A DNA stretch of 64,000 nucleotides from Megachile rotundata (Eukaryota > Arthropoda > Insecta > Hymenoptera > Megachilidae): assembly GCF_050947335.1 (NCBI RefSeq), contig NC_134991.1:5270001-5334000 (forward strand). Reading direction: 5' to 3'. Of this stretch, positions 1-13,400 are shown piece after piece. Every line of letters starts with the position of its first letter. Positions within the stretch are counted from its first letter, which is position 1. A program made the position numbers and the translations under genes. A model generated the notes under the pieces. The model made no database searches. It had not been told where the DNA came from and worked only from the letters and a program-made list of their open reading frames with translations.

Positions 1-1390
1 GTTCGCCCGACGAGGCGCTTATAGGCGCATAATAATTCATTTATAACTTACATGTTGTTAGTAACTTTTATACTTTTATCATTTGTTAACTAAACATCTT
101 TCCGTTAATAATTTATTATATCGCGTATCGTCGAACATAAAACAGGTAACACGTCGCAATAAATACAAATATATACTCCTGTGAAAACGTAACAGAACGT
201 GTGTAACATACGAAACGGTACAGGTGGAATGTTTGTGAAAACTCTTTAGGACGTAACAAGAATTGGGAGTGCGATCAGAAACGACGAATCTTACATACGA
301 AAGAGAAATTAATGTAATGTTTCAGTCTTCGATAAATGATCTTGCACGTTTTTCGAAAATCAACTGAGAGAGTTTGAAAGTGTGTCGTTCACAAGGGATG
401 TACGTAAAAAAATAAAGCCTCGAGAATGAATTTTTTGTGCCGCCTTTGAACAGTGTGATCGACATGTACTGTTCCGTTCATCTCTTTCTCTCTATTCGTA
501 ACATTTCCATCTAAAATTTGAACAGCTTTAATGCTCATCTTTCGAAACACCAACGTTTACATACGCCGCGTACATCCTTTCAGGATACCATTAATTAAGT
601 TGTTGCCATTCAAATGATCGATTTATTAATACTGTATTTTATTCATTAATTCATTTTTCGTAAATATTCGTTATCCAATGACTTGATTGAAGTAGAAAGT
701 TATGAACAGTTTCATGGTGTCATTTTTATTAAATTTTAAGCTTCAAAAGCTTAGTAAAATAAGTGGTGTTCTGCAATGTTTTCATAAAGGTACATAGTTT
801 GAAAATCGCTCATTCGACATGCAACAACCGAAACCTTTTCCTATTTCATTTTCATTGAACTTCAACAATATAATTTCTCAACTTTTTTGGACGAATGCCG
901 GGATATTCCCTCGTTCTCTTCCATGGGGTGTGAGCGTGCGCAATTAGGAGCTGTGCCAAACTACACTTTTACACACGTTCGAAAATTATAGCTTTAATTA
1001 GCACACAATTAGGAATCGGATTCTTTATTGGGTCAAGGAGAATCCGGATGCGAACACGTTTGTTCGAGGGCACAAAGACAGAATCGGGAAACAATTACCA
1101 GCTGAAGTAATTTGGTCGATATAGTTTCTTCAATACATTTTCTTTACATTGTCTTCTGTTATAGAGCACCTGAACGTGTTCGAAGGCTCCGACGCTCCAT
1201 GCGAGATTTATCTCGGTCTTCTTTATTTGCTGTTATATTATATCAACAGACAAGCGTATCAGCGAGCATTTCAACAAACATTGCGAAGGTAACCTTCGAT
1301 CCGTTACTTTTTGCACGCACTTCGTATCAATTTCTACCTAACTTCTTTCATTTCTGTTTATCAACAATTTCTATCGATTTCTTCTAGCGT
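1..1390. other. 3' UTR and flanking DNA
   Basis: AT-rich sequence after the stop codon of the minus-strand gene. Short open frames here have no recognisable protein similarity. No other gene, tRNA or mobile element is seen; part must be 3' UTR. Confidence 0.5.
1222..1227 (-). terminator. candidate poly(A) signal AATAAA of the nolo-like gene
   Basis: AATAAA on the minus strand, about 165 nt after the stop codon. A second AATAAA lies at 1024-1029 and others further left. Which is used cannot be told from sequence alone. Confidence 0.3.
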
Positions 1391-1491
1391 CTAGTGACAC
1401 GATTGACAGCACTGCTTTTGATAAAGGGGTACCCTGCACATGTTCATCGTCTTTACCCTGCCGCACAATTGCGAGTGGTCCTTACAGTCGT
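1391..1491 (-). CDS. nolo: nolo-like terminal exon: PLAC domain and stop
   Basis: 33 codons including TAG at 1391-1393. Cysteines at residues 1429, 1436, 1445, 1454, 1455 and 1458 give the C-x6-C-x8-C-x8-CC-x2-C pattern of a PLAC (protease and lacunin) domain, the usual C-terminus of papilin, lacunin and ADAMTSL proteins. The stop two residues after the last cysteine (SCH*) confirms that this is the natural end of the protein. Confidence 0.93.
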
Positions 1492-4400
1492 CTGCAAGAA
1501 CAGCAATCTTTCAGCAGCATTGTTCTAAAATTTCATCGTGTATAAATTCATTATGATTCTGTCTTTGTAGGTAAATTCTTACCGGGCGTTTGAAGACACG
1601 GAGGACCCCTGCACGTTTTCATCACCGGAGGTCGCGGAATATCTCTGCACGCGTTTCCAGCTGGCTTCTTCGTTCCGTACCAGACGCACTGCAGGATCCT
1701 GTATTTAATTCCGTCTTCCTCGCAAGCTGCTGTACACTACACAAACAAACAGCTTTTCCAGATTAGTAGTCAAAGAGAATCATAAAAACCAATAATTTAA
1801 TATTACTACTATAATTTACGCCTAGTCATTTTACATCAAGAAATATTTGTACAGTCAAGCACAGTTCGTACAATGAGTTCTATTAAGTTTTATAAAATAC
1901 CAGCTTTATGAAAGCCTTATACTAAAATATACATATACCTCAGACCATTCGCCAACTCTCCAGACGCCTTTGCAGGCATCATTGTAACATTCCTGTCTCT
2001 GCAGGGGTCTAATTGTGTCGTCACATTTATTCGGGTCAATCAATGTGATGTTTTGCTGTCCATTCTCGGTGTCCTCGACCAAACGACAGGTAACGTCGCG
2101 TCTTTGCATCGCTGTCTTCCAATTGAAGCACCTGGACGTTTCACACGGGGTCCACTCAGTTGTGTGCCATTGAGGACATTTACCGAAACCACAGGGTCTC
2201 ACTTTCTGAGGCACTGGATGACCCGCGTCTATACACAAAGTTGCTCCTATTACAGTCCTCGGTGGTGTGCGAGTTGTATTTCCAGCTGGTTTCGATGCAC
2301 GTACTGTGCATTGAGCTCCTCGCATCTTTTCAAACAAATTTATTAATTATAAAGACTGTAATATATATTGGTCCCTCGATTTATTCGGTCGCGTGATATT
2401 GTATGGTTACTGCATAGTTTACTCCTTACGTATGGTGACCCGCCTTACATCCATGCATATTAAATATATAGACGTAAGGGGTTTTCATTAATATGGACTC
2501 TTATTACGATGTCATTAACATTTTATGATTTCTTTAAATAAAACCACGAGGTCTTATGAAATAATAAATTGTCTGTCGCGTAGAAGGGAATACAAAGAAA
2601 CCGAGGGACGATATTTTCACATATTTGTAAATTTACCTGAAATCCACTGCCTCCGCAAGTTTGAGAGCACTTCGACCAATCCGTTGTCACCCATTCAAAA
2701 ACGAGATCCTCCGTAGTATCTGAACAAGTTAAATACATTTAATTGACAGTATAAACTCGATAATGTTCCAATAAATCTTTCTTACCTAAGATAGTAAAAG
2801 ACGTAATTGTAGAATCAATAGTAACATTAGATCCACTGAGAGTACTATTCGTAAAATCCAACGATCTTGTTTTATTCGTCTCTTCGCTAGTAGAGCGTTC
2901 TTGAAAATCAGTCGTTTCTTTGGACGAATTGTGTCGATCTCCCTGATTCTGTGATAGATTTCTAACGTTCTTCTCCATCTCCGCGAATCCTCGATCTTCC
3001 GTCAACGCCAAGTCGATGAGATCTTCCTCAAGATCTCTGGTGGTCGGTGCTCGAGTGGTACCATCATCGACCGTGTCGTTCTCAACGTAAACCCGCCGTT
3101 TCTTCATCTCCTCTTCAAACATCTCCTCGTACTCTTCTGTTCTATTCAACAACTCCATTTTGTCATTTCCAGTGTTCGATTCTTTTGAAGACGCGTCTAT
3201 ATCCTTCAGCGACATCGTCGAGCGAACATCCTCGATTTCAGAATTATCATTTCTTCGATCGCTGTCTCGATTTTCAGCAGAATTTCCTCTGGATTTCACC
3301 GGGTTGTGCTTGGTACTTGATTCGGGAATATAATAAACCTCTAAACCGATGTTGTCCGAGGTAGTTGCTTCCTTATTTTGATTTTTAGTGGAGCTCCAGT
3401 GGTTCTTAGACTCAGACCTCTCTGACCATTGCCTCTTCACATTTTTCAACGATTCCTCCACGTAATCGACGTTAGGCTTCATGGTCGTCACGTTTAGAAC
3501 AGGGGTGAGCTTCACTGGATCACTGTGCTGCAGTCCAAACAAGGACTCGTCTAAGTCGTAGGGATCAACATCGATGAATATCCTTTCCTCGTCGGGTCCG
3601 AACGTTTCGTCCGGAATGGCGGTGTTGCGATACAAGGTATCCAAATTTTCTTCGACATTCTGGTACCTGAAGTCGGAACCCTTGTCAGGTATGGAGTGCT
3701 TCGTCGCGAGGATTTCCTTCCTCACGTCGTCTATGAATGACACCGGGGCTGTCCTATGGGACTTTTCGGCAGAGCCTTCGTTCTGGAAAGGCCAGTATTC
3801 CTGTTGCAAAAGATATAAAGAAATCAATTAGACCTGCATTTAATTTACAATTTTTATTTTAGACGAAGAAGAAATTAGCGGTTAATTCCGATTGTACCGT
3901 TGATCAGCTCTCACCTTTAAAGTCGATATAAAATAAGTCAAGTGCGGTACTAGAGTAGCGGCACCTGAGCTCGACGGTGCAGTAGATTCTACAGATTCGT
4001 GGTATCCTGGCTGATATATTAAAACCAAAAAATCCATCACCGTAAAAGTCCACGCAAGCAAGAAAGTAAAGAGTCATAGATAATTAGTTTCTCATGCGTT
4101 TGCATACAGAGTTCGAGTTGTTAATTTGACAGAGGTGAAACTTAAAACATGGACGTAACCTTACCTGATTAAGGGACGTGACAGTGTGTTCTCTTTGTAT
4201 CATTGCCGGATCGGGTGTCGGGTTGAGTCTCTGCTTCTTCTGATTCGGTTTCTTCGTCGTTTTGCTGGGGTACGCTCTTTCGTGACTCAGATCCTCGCTG
4301 TCGATGGGAACAAATCGGTTTCCGTAAGCGGCTGCTAGAACATTCATTCAGTATCTTAATTAATCTATCACATTCGTGATTTGTGCTACCCTAGTACAGT

Positions 4401-7400
4401 GTGTGTTTTCGTATTTAGATCTTCTAAGGTGATTATTTTTATACCTGCACGGTCGGTGTACAGATTCTCGCCTGAGTTAGCTGGCGCTGAGTCTAAGTTC
4501 GCGTTTCGTTGTCGGTGGACGGAATTGCTCAGTCGTAGATATTCCTCGCTGCTAATTTGTTCCTTGGAATGAAATTTCACTATCAGCTGCGTTTCCGCGT
4601 GCGAGTTTCCTGCTGCAAAATACAAATTCCGTTAATTCCAAAATTAACTTGATCCTCCATATCAAGTCAATCCTTACTGATATTTCTTCGGTTCATCTAA
4701 TTTACCTATGCACGCATAGAAGCCAGAGTCCGACGATGTTATGTCGTTTATCTTCAAAGCCCCCTTCCTGGTGATCTTATACTTCCTCGATTTCCTCAAT
4801 TCTCTCTTGTCTTTGGTCCATATGATCTGCGCTCTGAAATCATTTTCCATAAAATTTATTAACATCGGTAAAATTTTACTGTTTCAATTTCCCGGAAAAA
4901 CAAAGACTCACTTGTCGAATTTCTTGACGGGACAACGTATCTTAACGGAGGATGTGCCTTGGAACACTTTAGCAATGCCTCCTATTTTCAGATCCACTTT
5001 CGCGTTCAGGTCCGTCTGATTGTAGGTGGTGTTTTGGCTGGAAATAATCGGCAGGGAGCTAGCGTCCATGTCGTGGCACGGTATGGTGTTGCACGGCTTC
5101 TCCGAAGAAGGTCTCAGCGACGGGCATTCACGGTCCTCTCGACTTTGTTTGCGTCCCTGTGCCATTATTTGCTCGCAGGTCACTTTACGCTTCTTCACGC
5201 CTCCTCCACAGGTTTTCGAGCACTGAAAAGGACATCCTTTTTCATTAATATCGATTCAATTTGATTACGGCACGACTTCTCGAGGTCACGTAATAACGAC
5301 AGTAAATCTTCTAACGCCCTAAATCTTCTTAATTCAATTAACGTGGAGCCAAGTTAATTGCAATAACCGTAGAATCAGGTGTCGATAGAGCGAATCGCAC
5401 GGTTTAATTGAATAGAATCGAAATTACCTTGCCCCATTCACCGGTACTCCATTTGACCGGGCAGTCTAATACGTTGCAGTACTGTCTATCCGCCGGTGGA
5501 GGCTGTGGACACATGTTATTGGGCACAGTCTTACGTGTACCCCGTGTCACTTCATGTATGCAGGCGATGTCACGTGTTTGTATGCCGATTCCACATGGAC
5601 TCATACACGAGGAAAATTCACTGAAATTCCATCTGAAACGGATCGCAATGATTGAATATTACGTGTATGTGCTCAGCATAACGTATGGTATGGTTAAATT
5701 AGATCTGGGTTAGGAAAGGATGCGTACAGAAGACAGAACGAAGTGTATGGCATTAGGATGAAAGGCATATGCAAAGGGAACCTATGGATTAGGATAGGAT
5801 TAAGCAAATTAGAAGACAGCAAAGTGGGGTCAAGCCTGGGTTAGGTGGATAAGAAACGTTTACAAGAGACATGTATGAAATTAGAATGGGCTTATGTGAA
5901 CGAGGAACATGTGATGTAATTATGTGATGTAGGAGACATGTTAGGCCTATGTGAATAATGTAGGAAACTATATCATTTCTGTGACTAAATTTGTTATAAA
6001 AATAACTAAAAGAGGAAGGAACTTGATAAGAGTGATAAAGTGAAGCTTCAGACATCAGCTTGCATTAGCTTGAATGGTTTAAAGTGTAGAAATTCTTGAT
6101 GTAGGATACCTAGGTGGGCAAGGATGGTCGTTGCAGACTCTTATCCTGGCTTCCGGTTTCGTGTCGGAGCTGCAGAGAAAAGGCATCACGGTTTTGCCGC
6201 TGTCGTCTCGCACGCAATTTATTATCAATTCTTGAACACCTGAAACAGACATAATCATTCAATAACGCAAACCTTGATTTTATCCACTTATGAGAACTAT
6301 TGTGATAACCTAGAATACACTAGATTTTTGATATCTACACATGCTGCTGAGTGCAAAACTTCTGTTATATATATCGGTACAATACAGAACCATGATTAGC
6401 TTTCCAGTATAATAGGATAATGATTCTAATCGATAGAATCAGAACATATGTCTCGATCAAAACGATTACGTTTGCATAAGTCGACGCGATTCATACGACT
6501 TTAATCTAGTAGCTGGATGCAATTCAATCGGCTGTAACTCGTCGCCGAGCACCGTTAATTGTACAATCGGGTTGAATTATCCCGGCTAATTAAGCGTTCT
6601 ATGTGGAACGAAGCTAGATTCGTTCCGTTAATCCCTTCTGATCTGATCACCGATAATTCTCTGACTTATGTTTGCGGCTGATTAGCGTCGACTGAATACA
6701 GTATTTACGGAACACGGCTTCGGTTAGATAATACAATTTTATTAAACGATTCATCGGTGTTCAATTATTATTCCGATCCAAGCTTTTTTAAACAAGGCAG
6801 TCACTTCAACATGTTCGCTCGAGCTTCGAACACGGAACGCGTCACTTTCGTGGAGTTCCCCGTTTCCTCTCACGAATTTGCATTCAATTTCCATCGTGTG
6901 TTGCCTCCGTGAAATTTCAAGCATCTCAGTCTTGTGCCAGTTTTAACCGGGCCAATTCACAAAACACCCTTTACAATACAACCGCCTGTTCGCTTTAACA
7001 CGCGTTTCATTTTCGTCGTCAGGAAGCATTCAATTATTAGGTCTAACTTCTGTTCGCGTGAAACTTGCTGCTAGTGGGCTTCGTAGGCGGTATTGGGCTT
7101 AGTAGGCGTTTTTAAGAAAAATTTGGTAATCTGGGGACTTGGGAGATGTGAGGACGTAGGAGGTGTAAGATTTGCTGATGTACGAATTTGGAGATATAAG
7201 TGCTTGAGACTGTGGAGATTCGGGATATATGAAGAGCATACAAGAATTTGAAGATGCAATTTAGGGACGTAGAGATTTAAGGATATGTGGATTTGTATAC
7301 ACGTGAAACTGGGAATGTAGGAATTTGAGGAGTTTGTGAAAAACTTGAAAAAAAAAAATTGCAAAGTTCAAAAGTTTGAAACCTAGGTAGCTCGTTAAAT

Positions 7401-10400
7401 ACTCCACTATTCATCCCCCCCCCCCCCCCCCCACTGTCCACATTAAACCTACATTAGCAAATATAAAACTCACCTCCCAAGCAAGTAGCACTGCAGGGTG
7501 TATACCCAGCCTCCTTCCATGAGAAGGTGGTTTGCACATCGCTTCCTGGAGCCACCTTAATTCCAGCATCGTAGCCACTTCCGCTGGAGCTACCCGCGGA
7601 GGATCTGTAGGTGTCCGTCAAGCTGGGTTCGGCGTATCCGCTGTCGCCCACTGTGTCGATGCCATAAGTTAAACTGTTCTCTATAACGCTGCAAGGTCCC
7701 ATCACGCACTTCTCCGTCTCAATAGGCTTTGGTCCCGAGCATTGTCGATCTGGTAGATCAGCGATGGTTCGACTGAATTCGAGGAATATTTTACAACGGA
7801 CTTCTCGCCGTCTGATGCCTTCGCCGCAGGAGACGCTGCACGGTGACCATTCCTCTGCGATGAACCTGAAGGGTCGTTTGTTCGATGATTCGTTCGGGTT
7901 GAAATGACTGCTTTTTTATGGGTGACTCGCGGTTTTGGGTTCTCTAGGATACTTCTTTTGTGTCGTTAGTGTGACCAATTCGCAGCCATTTGCAGAAAGG
8001 AATGGAAAAAGATGGAGTACTGGTTCAAATGACTCTAGACCTAGTTTAGGTAAAATCGACTGTTCTTTTTTTGAAAGAGCTGTTCTTTTTAAAGGTAACA
8101 AAGAAGTACATCTAACAAGTAAAAGCTTCTATCTTTCATGTCCAATTATATATTAGTGTTTCACGTGTTTCATTTTTGATCAAATAAGTGTGTCAATTCT
8201 GTCACTATGTCGAAATCGTTAATTCGGTTTAAGTCTAGTATTCTTTTATTTTGTCAATTAGATAATAATTACATAATAGTTAGATAATAGTTAGATAATA
8301 ACTTCCAATTGTTTATGAACTTAATATCAATTTTACTAACCAAAAATTTTTGTAACCAGAAACAGAAGTAACGTCGCAAAAGTATAATGGATATCGAGTA
8401 AAACCGTACGTTTCATTTATCTCTTCTCGTTTATTCAACGCGATCCAATCGGACCCATTGAAGCTTATTCACGAGTGTCTATACTTGTTCAACCATCAAT
8501 GACTTTCTTGCTGACAACGTTTTCAATTGACTTTCATCTAACGGGTCGCTTTGATCTATTTCGATTGTGCGCGTTCCGGTTCGATTAAATTGTGAACACA
8601 GCTCGTACGTTACACGCTCACAATAATTTTCGATTTTTCCGCACGAATAAAGTTCACCTTCTTTTTTTCTATACTTTTATTCATAACGTATCCGAAAATT
8701 GTGAGGAACTCCTCTCACGAGCTAGCGAGAGAGTGAAAGGATAGTTTTATGCTTTTCTCTAAATTATTCATGCTGAGCCTACGGGGATAAAAACGGAATA
8801 AAACAGAACCAAAAAGGAAGACATCGTGGAAAGAGGATGATACTCTACGCAGTATCATCGTCGTAATTCTACGCCTGTTCTACGGCATTCGTATTATGCG
8901 CTAATTAAATAACATGGTAAATCTTTTAATTTCCGTAAATTGTATTAGTAGCAAGAGGCAGGATAAAACTTTGTAAAAAAGTGGGAAGATTAAGCTTGTG
9001 GAATTTAAGTGAAAAAGATATTCGGGTGGGGAAACGTCAGTAGAAAATTGTACTGTGATCGCGTTTACCATGAAAAAAACATAAATTTCATTTTGTGTTC
9101 AAACGAATGCAAAAATGCATGATTTCATGCTGGAGTAGCGAAAAATTTTTGGACATGCTAATTGCTTCGATACGTGGTAACTTCTGTTTGTAGTCATTTC
9201 GAGATGTGATAGTTTCGACATGTGACAATTTTGGCGTGTGACGATGTGTGATAATTTTAGTGAGTGATAGCTTCGAGACGTACTAAGTTCGAACAAGTAG
9301 TACACATGGTAATACAGATAATCCTTGTGATAGTTTTGATAATACATAGTAATAAAATTCGTGGTACTGAATGGTCATAAGCATGGACACAATCAGTATG
9401 CATGAAAGTGCTCGACAAGATGGCGACCTAATGAAAGCCTAATGTCCCTTTTCTTTGCCAACATATTGTATTTAATTTTGACAACACGCGAAAGTAATGA
9501 GGTCCCTAAACACGAAGCGTCCTATTTATTCGACGCTAATGGACGAGATCAAATGGTTGTAAAACTCGCAGAAAAAAGAAAAAAAAAGTCGTTGAACTTC
9601 TCGGTGATTAAGAAGAGCATGCGAGGAATCTTGGAAACGGGCACACACGGTTATCAAGAGCAAGAGAGAGAGAAACGGTGGTCAACGAAATGGAAGTCAG
9701 AGAAAAATTCAGCATGGAAGAAGGATAAACGTTGGTGTGCTGTGTCCTAAAGCAAGAAACGTTGGTAGCTCTTGGGAGCAGCATTAGATGGGTCGCGGAG
9801 GTTGTTAAGATAGAGCAAGAAAGAAGTAAAGAAGAGAATAAGAGAAACTAGAACGAGACAGGGAAGAAGAAGAAAAATAAAGGGAAGATAGAGAGAGTAG
9901 AAGAGTTAAAGTGATAGAGAGTAGAAAGAGACACAGTAATGGGATACCTCAGATACAACCAGCCACAGGCAAAGTAGATCGTATATCTGTCGGGACAGAC
10001 CAATTGACGTCAAGAAATGAATGCTCTTAAGACGAAACATTTTCTATCTAGTTTTGTTATTTCGTTAAAGGGGGTAAGGGTGCAACGAGAAGCTCTACGA
10101 CACGTTCGTGTGTAAATCACGTAGTACGGAACATCTATAACCGATTTAGTGTGTCGCGTGTGTGAGTGCGTTTATCAATTTTTTTTCCAAAGTACTCACG
10201 TGGATTCCGAGGGTATCGGTTGGTCGATCAATTTCGCCGACATGGGAGGAGGAGGATACGGCTGCATCAACGGCTGCGTCATTTCCTCTCCATCTGAAAG
10301 AAAATTTTCTCTCCTTGGCCACAGGATCCTGTTCGATATACGCGTCGGCCATCGTTTCGCCTCGCACGCGAGAAATCGAACAACAGCTTTCTAGTGCTGA

Positions 10401-13400
10401 ATCGGTGCCAGGCTCGAATAACAACGACCGGTGCATGGGAATGTAACTTATAAAACTTACATATTGGACAGGGGATGTTTGTTTTGCACTCCTGCTCGGT
10501 GTGCGGTCGTTCAGCTGGATCGCAATCCTTTGAGATGGAACCAACGGCGTCCCTGCACTCGATTGTCCTCGTTCTGACTCCGCTACCACAGGTCACAGAA
10601 CACTATCGATCATACGGGAGAAAAATAAATTCTGACTCCGAATCGTTTTTAAATATTACATCGAATCATTGATTTTTAAACGGAGAAATTCTGGAGTGAT
10701 TTCACGTAAAGGCAAACTTGTCTTATATTTATTTCAATAAATTCTCCATCTCTTTCCTTTATGGAAACAATGTTTGATATTTTCACTACAAAATGGCTAT
10801 CATTTGTAATAGTCATTCAGAAATACACTAAAGTCAGAATGGCAAGTAATCCAAAATACTTGCATCGATTTACAACTCAAAGTTTGTAAATGTTCTCTAC
10901 ACAAAATGGCTGACTGTCATAGCAAACAATGATCGATTTGCAAACATACAAAAAAAGTATGACATAAAAATTCCACAAACTGGCGCTTATAATACATCAA
11001 TTTAAAGCTTAAAGTTTCATTAAAATGATTACGTGAACGTTTCAAGAATGTTGACACAAAATGGCGGCTGGTCAGTTAGCTAACGATGGTCAATTTAGAA
11101 GCGTGTACAATTATTTTATATTTAGAAACATTTTATAGCAACAATATTAATTTACTCACATATCTTCGTAAAACTTTAAGCTTTAAATTGATATACTATA
11201 AATGTAATTTTATAGCCCTTTAATGTCATTAAATTTTATTAGATATACTTCAAATCGTAAGAAAAATAACTTCATATTTCTGAAATAAATGTTTATTATA
11301 TTATAATTTTCGTATAGATTAAACCTAAACTAATTATTTGATGCAAATAAATGTTACCCTTACATGAAACACGTGAACAAAAAAGTTCCTCAAGTAAAAC
11401 TCGATTAACTTATATCATGATGTTAGTATCATTTCTTTCGTTGCACAATATGCAGTGGTTCGATAAGACCTCGATTAATTAAAGTCAGCATGATCTCGTG
11501 CGAACTAAAAGCACGAAATAGGGAACGACTATCAAGTCTGAACAGTACTTCGGAGAATATGGAATGAAGTATGTATGTCGAAATTGAAGCAACATCCATG
11601 CAAACGCGAAGTTTCATTCCGCGTTCAGCTTCATTTTCGGCCTTTTATTTCGCCAAATGTGAACAGCTTTAGTTGGAACACGCTTTTCATGGCAAGAAGG
11701 GAATACGGGGCGAGATAATACCCCTGGTGCAGGATAAAGTCCATAGAAATAGGGGAAACGAGAAAACGCGAAGGAAAGGCAAAGCGAAGGAACAATAAAG
11801 TTTCGCGACGCTACTGTGGAATCTAATTTCGTATACTAACTGGTATTTGCAAGGTTTCGTATTAGCGTTCAAAAGATTTATAAGATTCCTCCAGAATGGC
11901 TTAAGGGGACAAACTTTGGAACTTTCAATTTCTGAATTTTTACGTATTAGGTCTATCGGAAAGTTCGGTCGCCTCGAGTACAAATAATTTCTCAAAAATT
12001 CACAAATTACTTTTTAGGTAGAGAATGATCCAACAATAAGAATTATATTGCTCGGAAATGAAAAATTTTCTTTCAATTAAAAAACTGGAACTTTAAATGT
12101 AATCTCACATGGTGCGTGTAACTTGAATTTTGTAATTAATTCCTAAAAAAGAGGAAAATAATTAGGAACTGTTGAAGCATCCGAAAGAATAATTTAACAA
12201 TTAACACAGACTGCAGTGTCAACCACGACACGTGTACTTTCAATTCGAGGGAAGCATTGCCTTTTCAGAGGCGAGCCTCCATAGAATACATTATCACGGT
12301 CTGAAAAAGAAAAGCCAACCCTCAAAGGTACGTTGCAAAACATTTTTCAAGCTTCAAGAAGCGACTTTCCTGCTTCATTATCTGTCGAATGTGTGTGTCT
12401 CACGTACAGGCCGCGTGACATGCAGAAATATCGAACAAATTTCCTCTCAGCGTGTTGTAAATCCGGAAACAGAGCACAGAGACTGACCTCTTTGCTTCCT
12501 GTCACGGAAGACATGAAGTAATTACTTCCGTTGATCGCTTCTGACGTCGAGACTCTTCTTTTCTAGCCTTTTTATTACCCTTTTACTACGGTGGGACGCG
12601 TTAATACAAAGGTAACGGAATAAAAAGCAATCGAATGTGTGTACAAGCTGGAACAAATCGGAATTCTTTTGGAGAAAATGGCGAGAGTTTGCGCTTATGT
12701 CTGATGGTTCGGTAATGGTACGCTCGGTAATTGTCCGTTTGATAATTGTTCACTGATACCCCGAAAGCGGGGAATTATCAAGTGACTATATTTTTGATCC
12801 AAGAGCAACTCTCACCGTTAATTACACCTCATGCAATACTCCGAAAGCGGGAAATTACCGAGCGGCTATATTCTTGATCCAAGAGTAACTCTCACCGTTA
12901 ATTACACCTCGTGCAATACCCTGAAAGCAGGGAATTACCGAGTGGCCATATTCTTGATCCAAGAGTAACTCTCATCGTTAATTACATCTCATGTAATACT
13001 CCGAAAACGGGGAATTACCGAGTGTCCATATTCTAGATCCCAGAGTAACTCTCACCGTTAATTACACCTCATTCAAAAAATAATATAATATACCATCTTG
13101 GATCACTTCGTATACCAACACGTAAAATCTCCGTTGTCCTAAATCCAACAGAAAGATCGGCAAGGTTGCTCGGAAGTTAGATCGAATTGATTAACACGAC
13201 AGAGAGACGATTGAAATCCCGTCGACGTGCCGGCTTCCTTATTGCTCACTCTTCCATCCGAACCGATCAGATTCGCTTTTATGTCGAACCAAATCACGGG
13301 CGAATCTCAAGTGGCAGGTACCATTTTCAGCGGCCTGTTCCTCTTACAGAGAACGCGTCTTATTCCGGCACGGGTACCGTGGCCTCAAACTTCTCTCAGT

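Larger units (their letters stand above)
5633..7473 (-). other. introns flanking the exon at 6110-6239
   Basis: The intron at 5633-6109 is a degenerate purine-rich tract. The one at 6240-7473 holds ordinary AT-rich DNA, a decayed G-rich 16-bp-type repeat (about 7080-7345) and the C18 tract (7415-7432). No coding sequence recognised. Confidence 0.6.

Noticed and set aside
2337..2337. Met-initiated start of an unspliced frame at the left TSR exon
   Set aside because: The sequence right of 2325 is intron; the exon begins after TTGAAAAG, and its ATG is an internal Met codon of TSR 8.
3047..3831. Plus-strand frames opposite the exon at 2786-3800
   Set aside because: Antisense shadows of a real coding exon on the minus strand.
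10146..10589. 147-codon minus-strand frame
   Set aside because: It runs through two exons and the intron between them in a different frame; the spliced path gives TSR 3 plus linker, a recognised domain.
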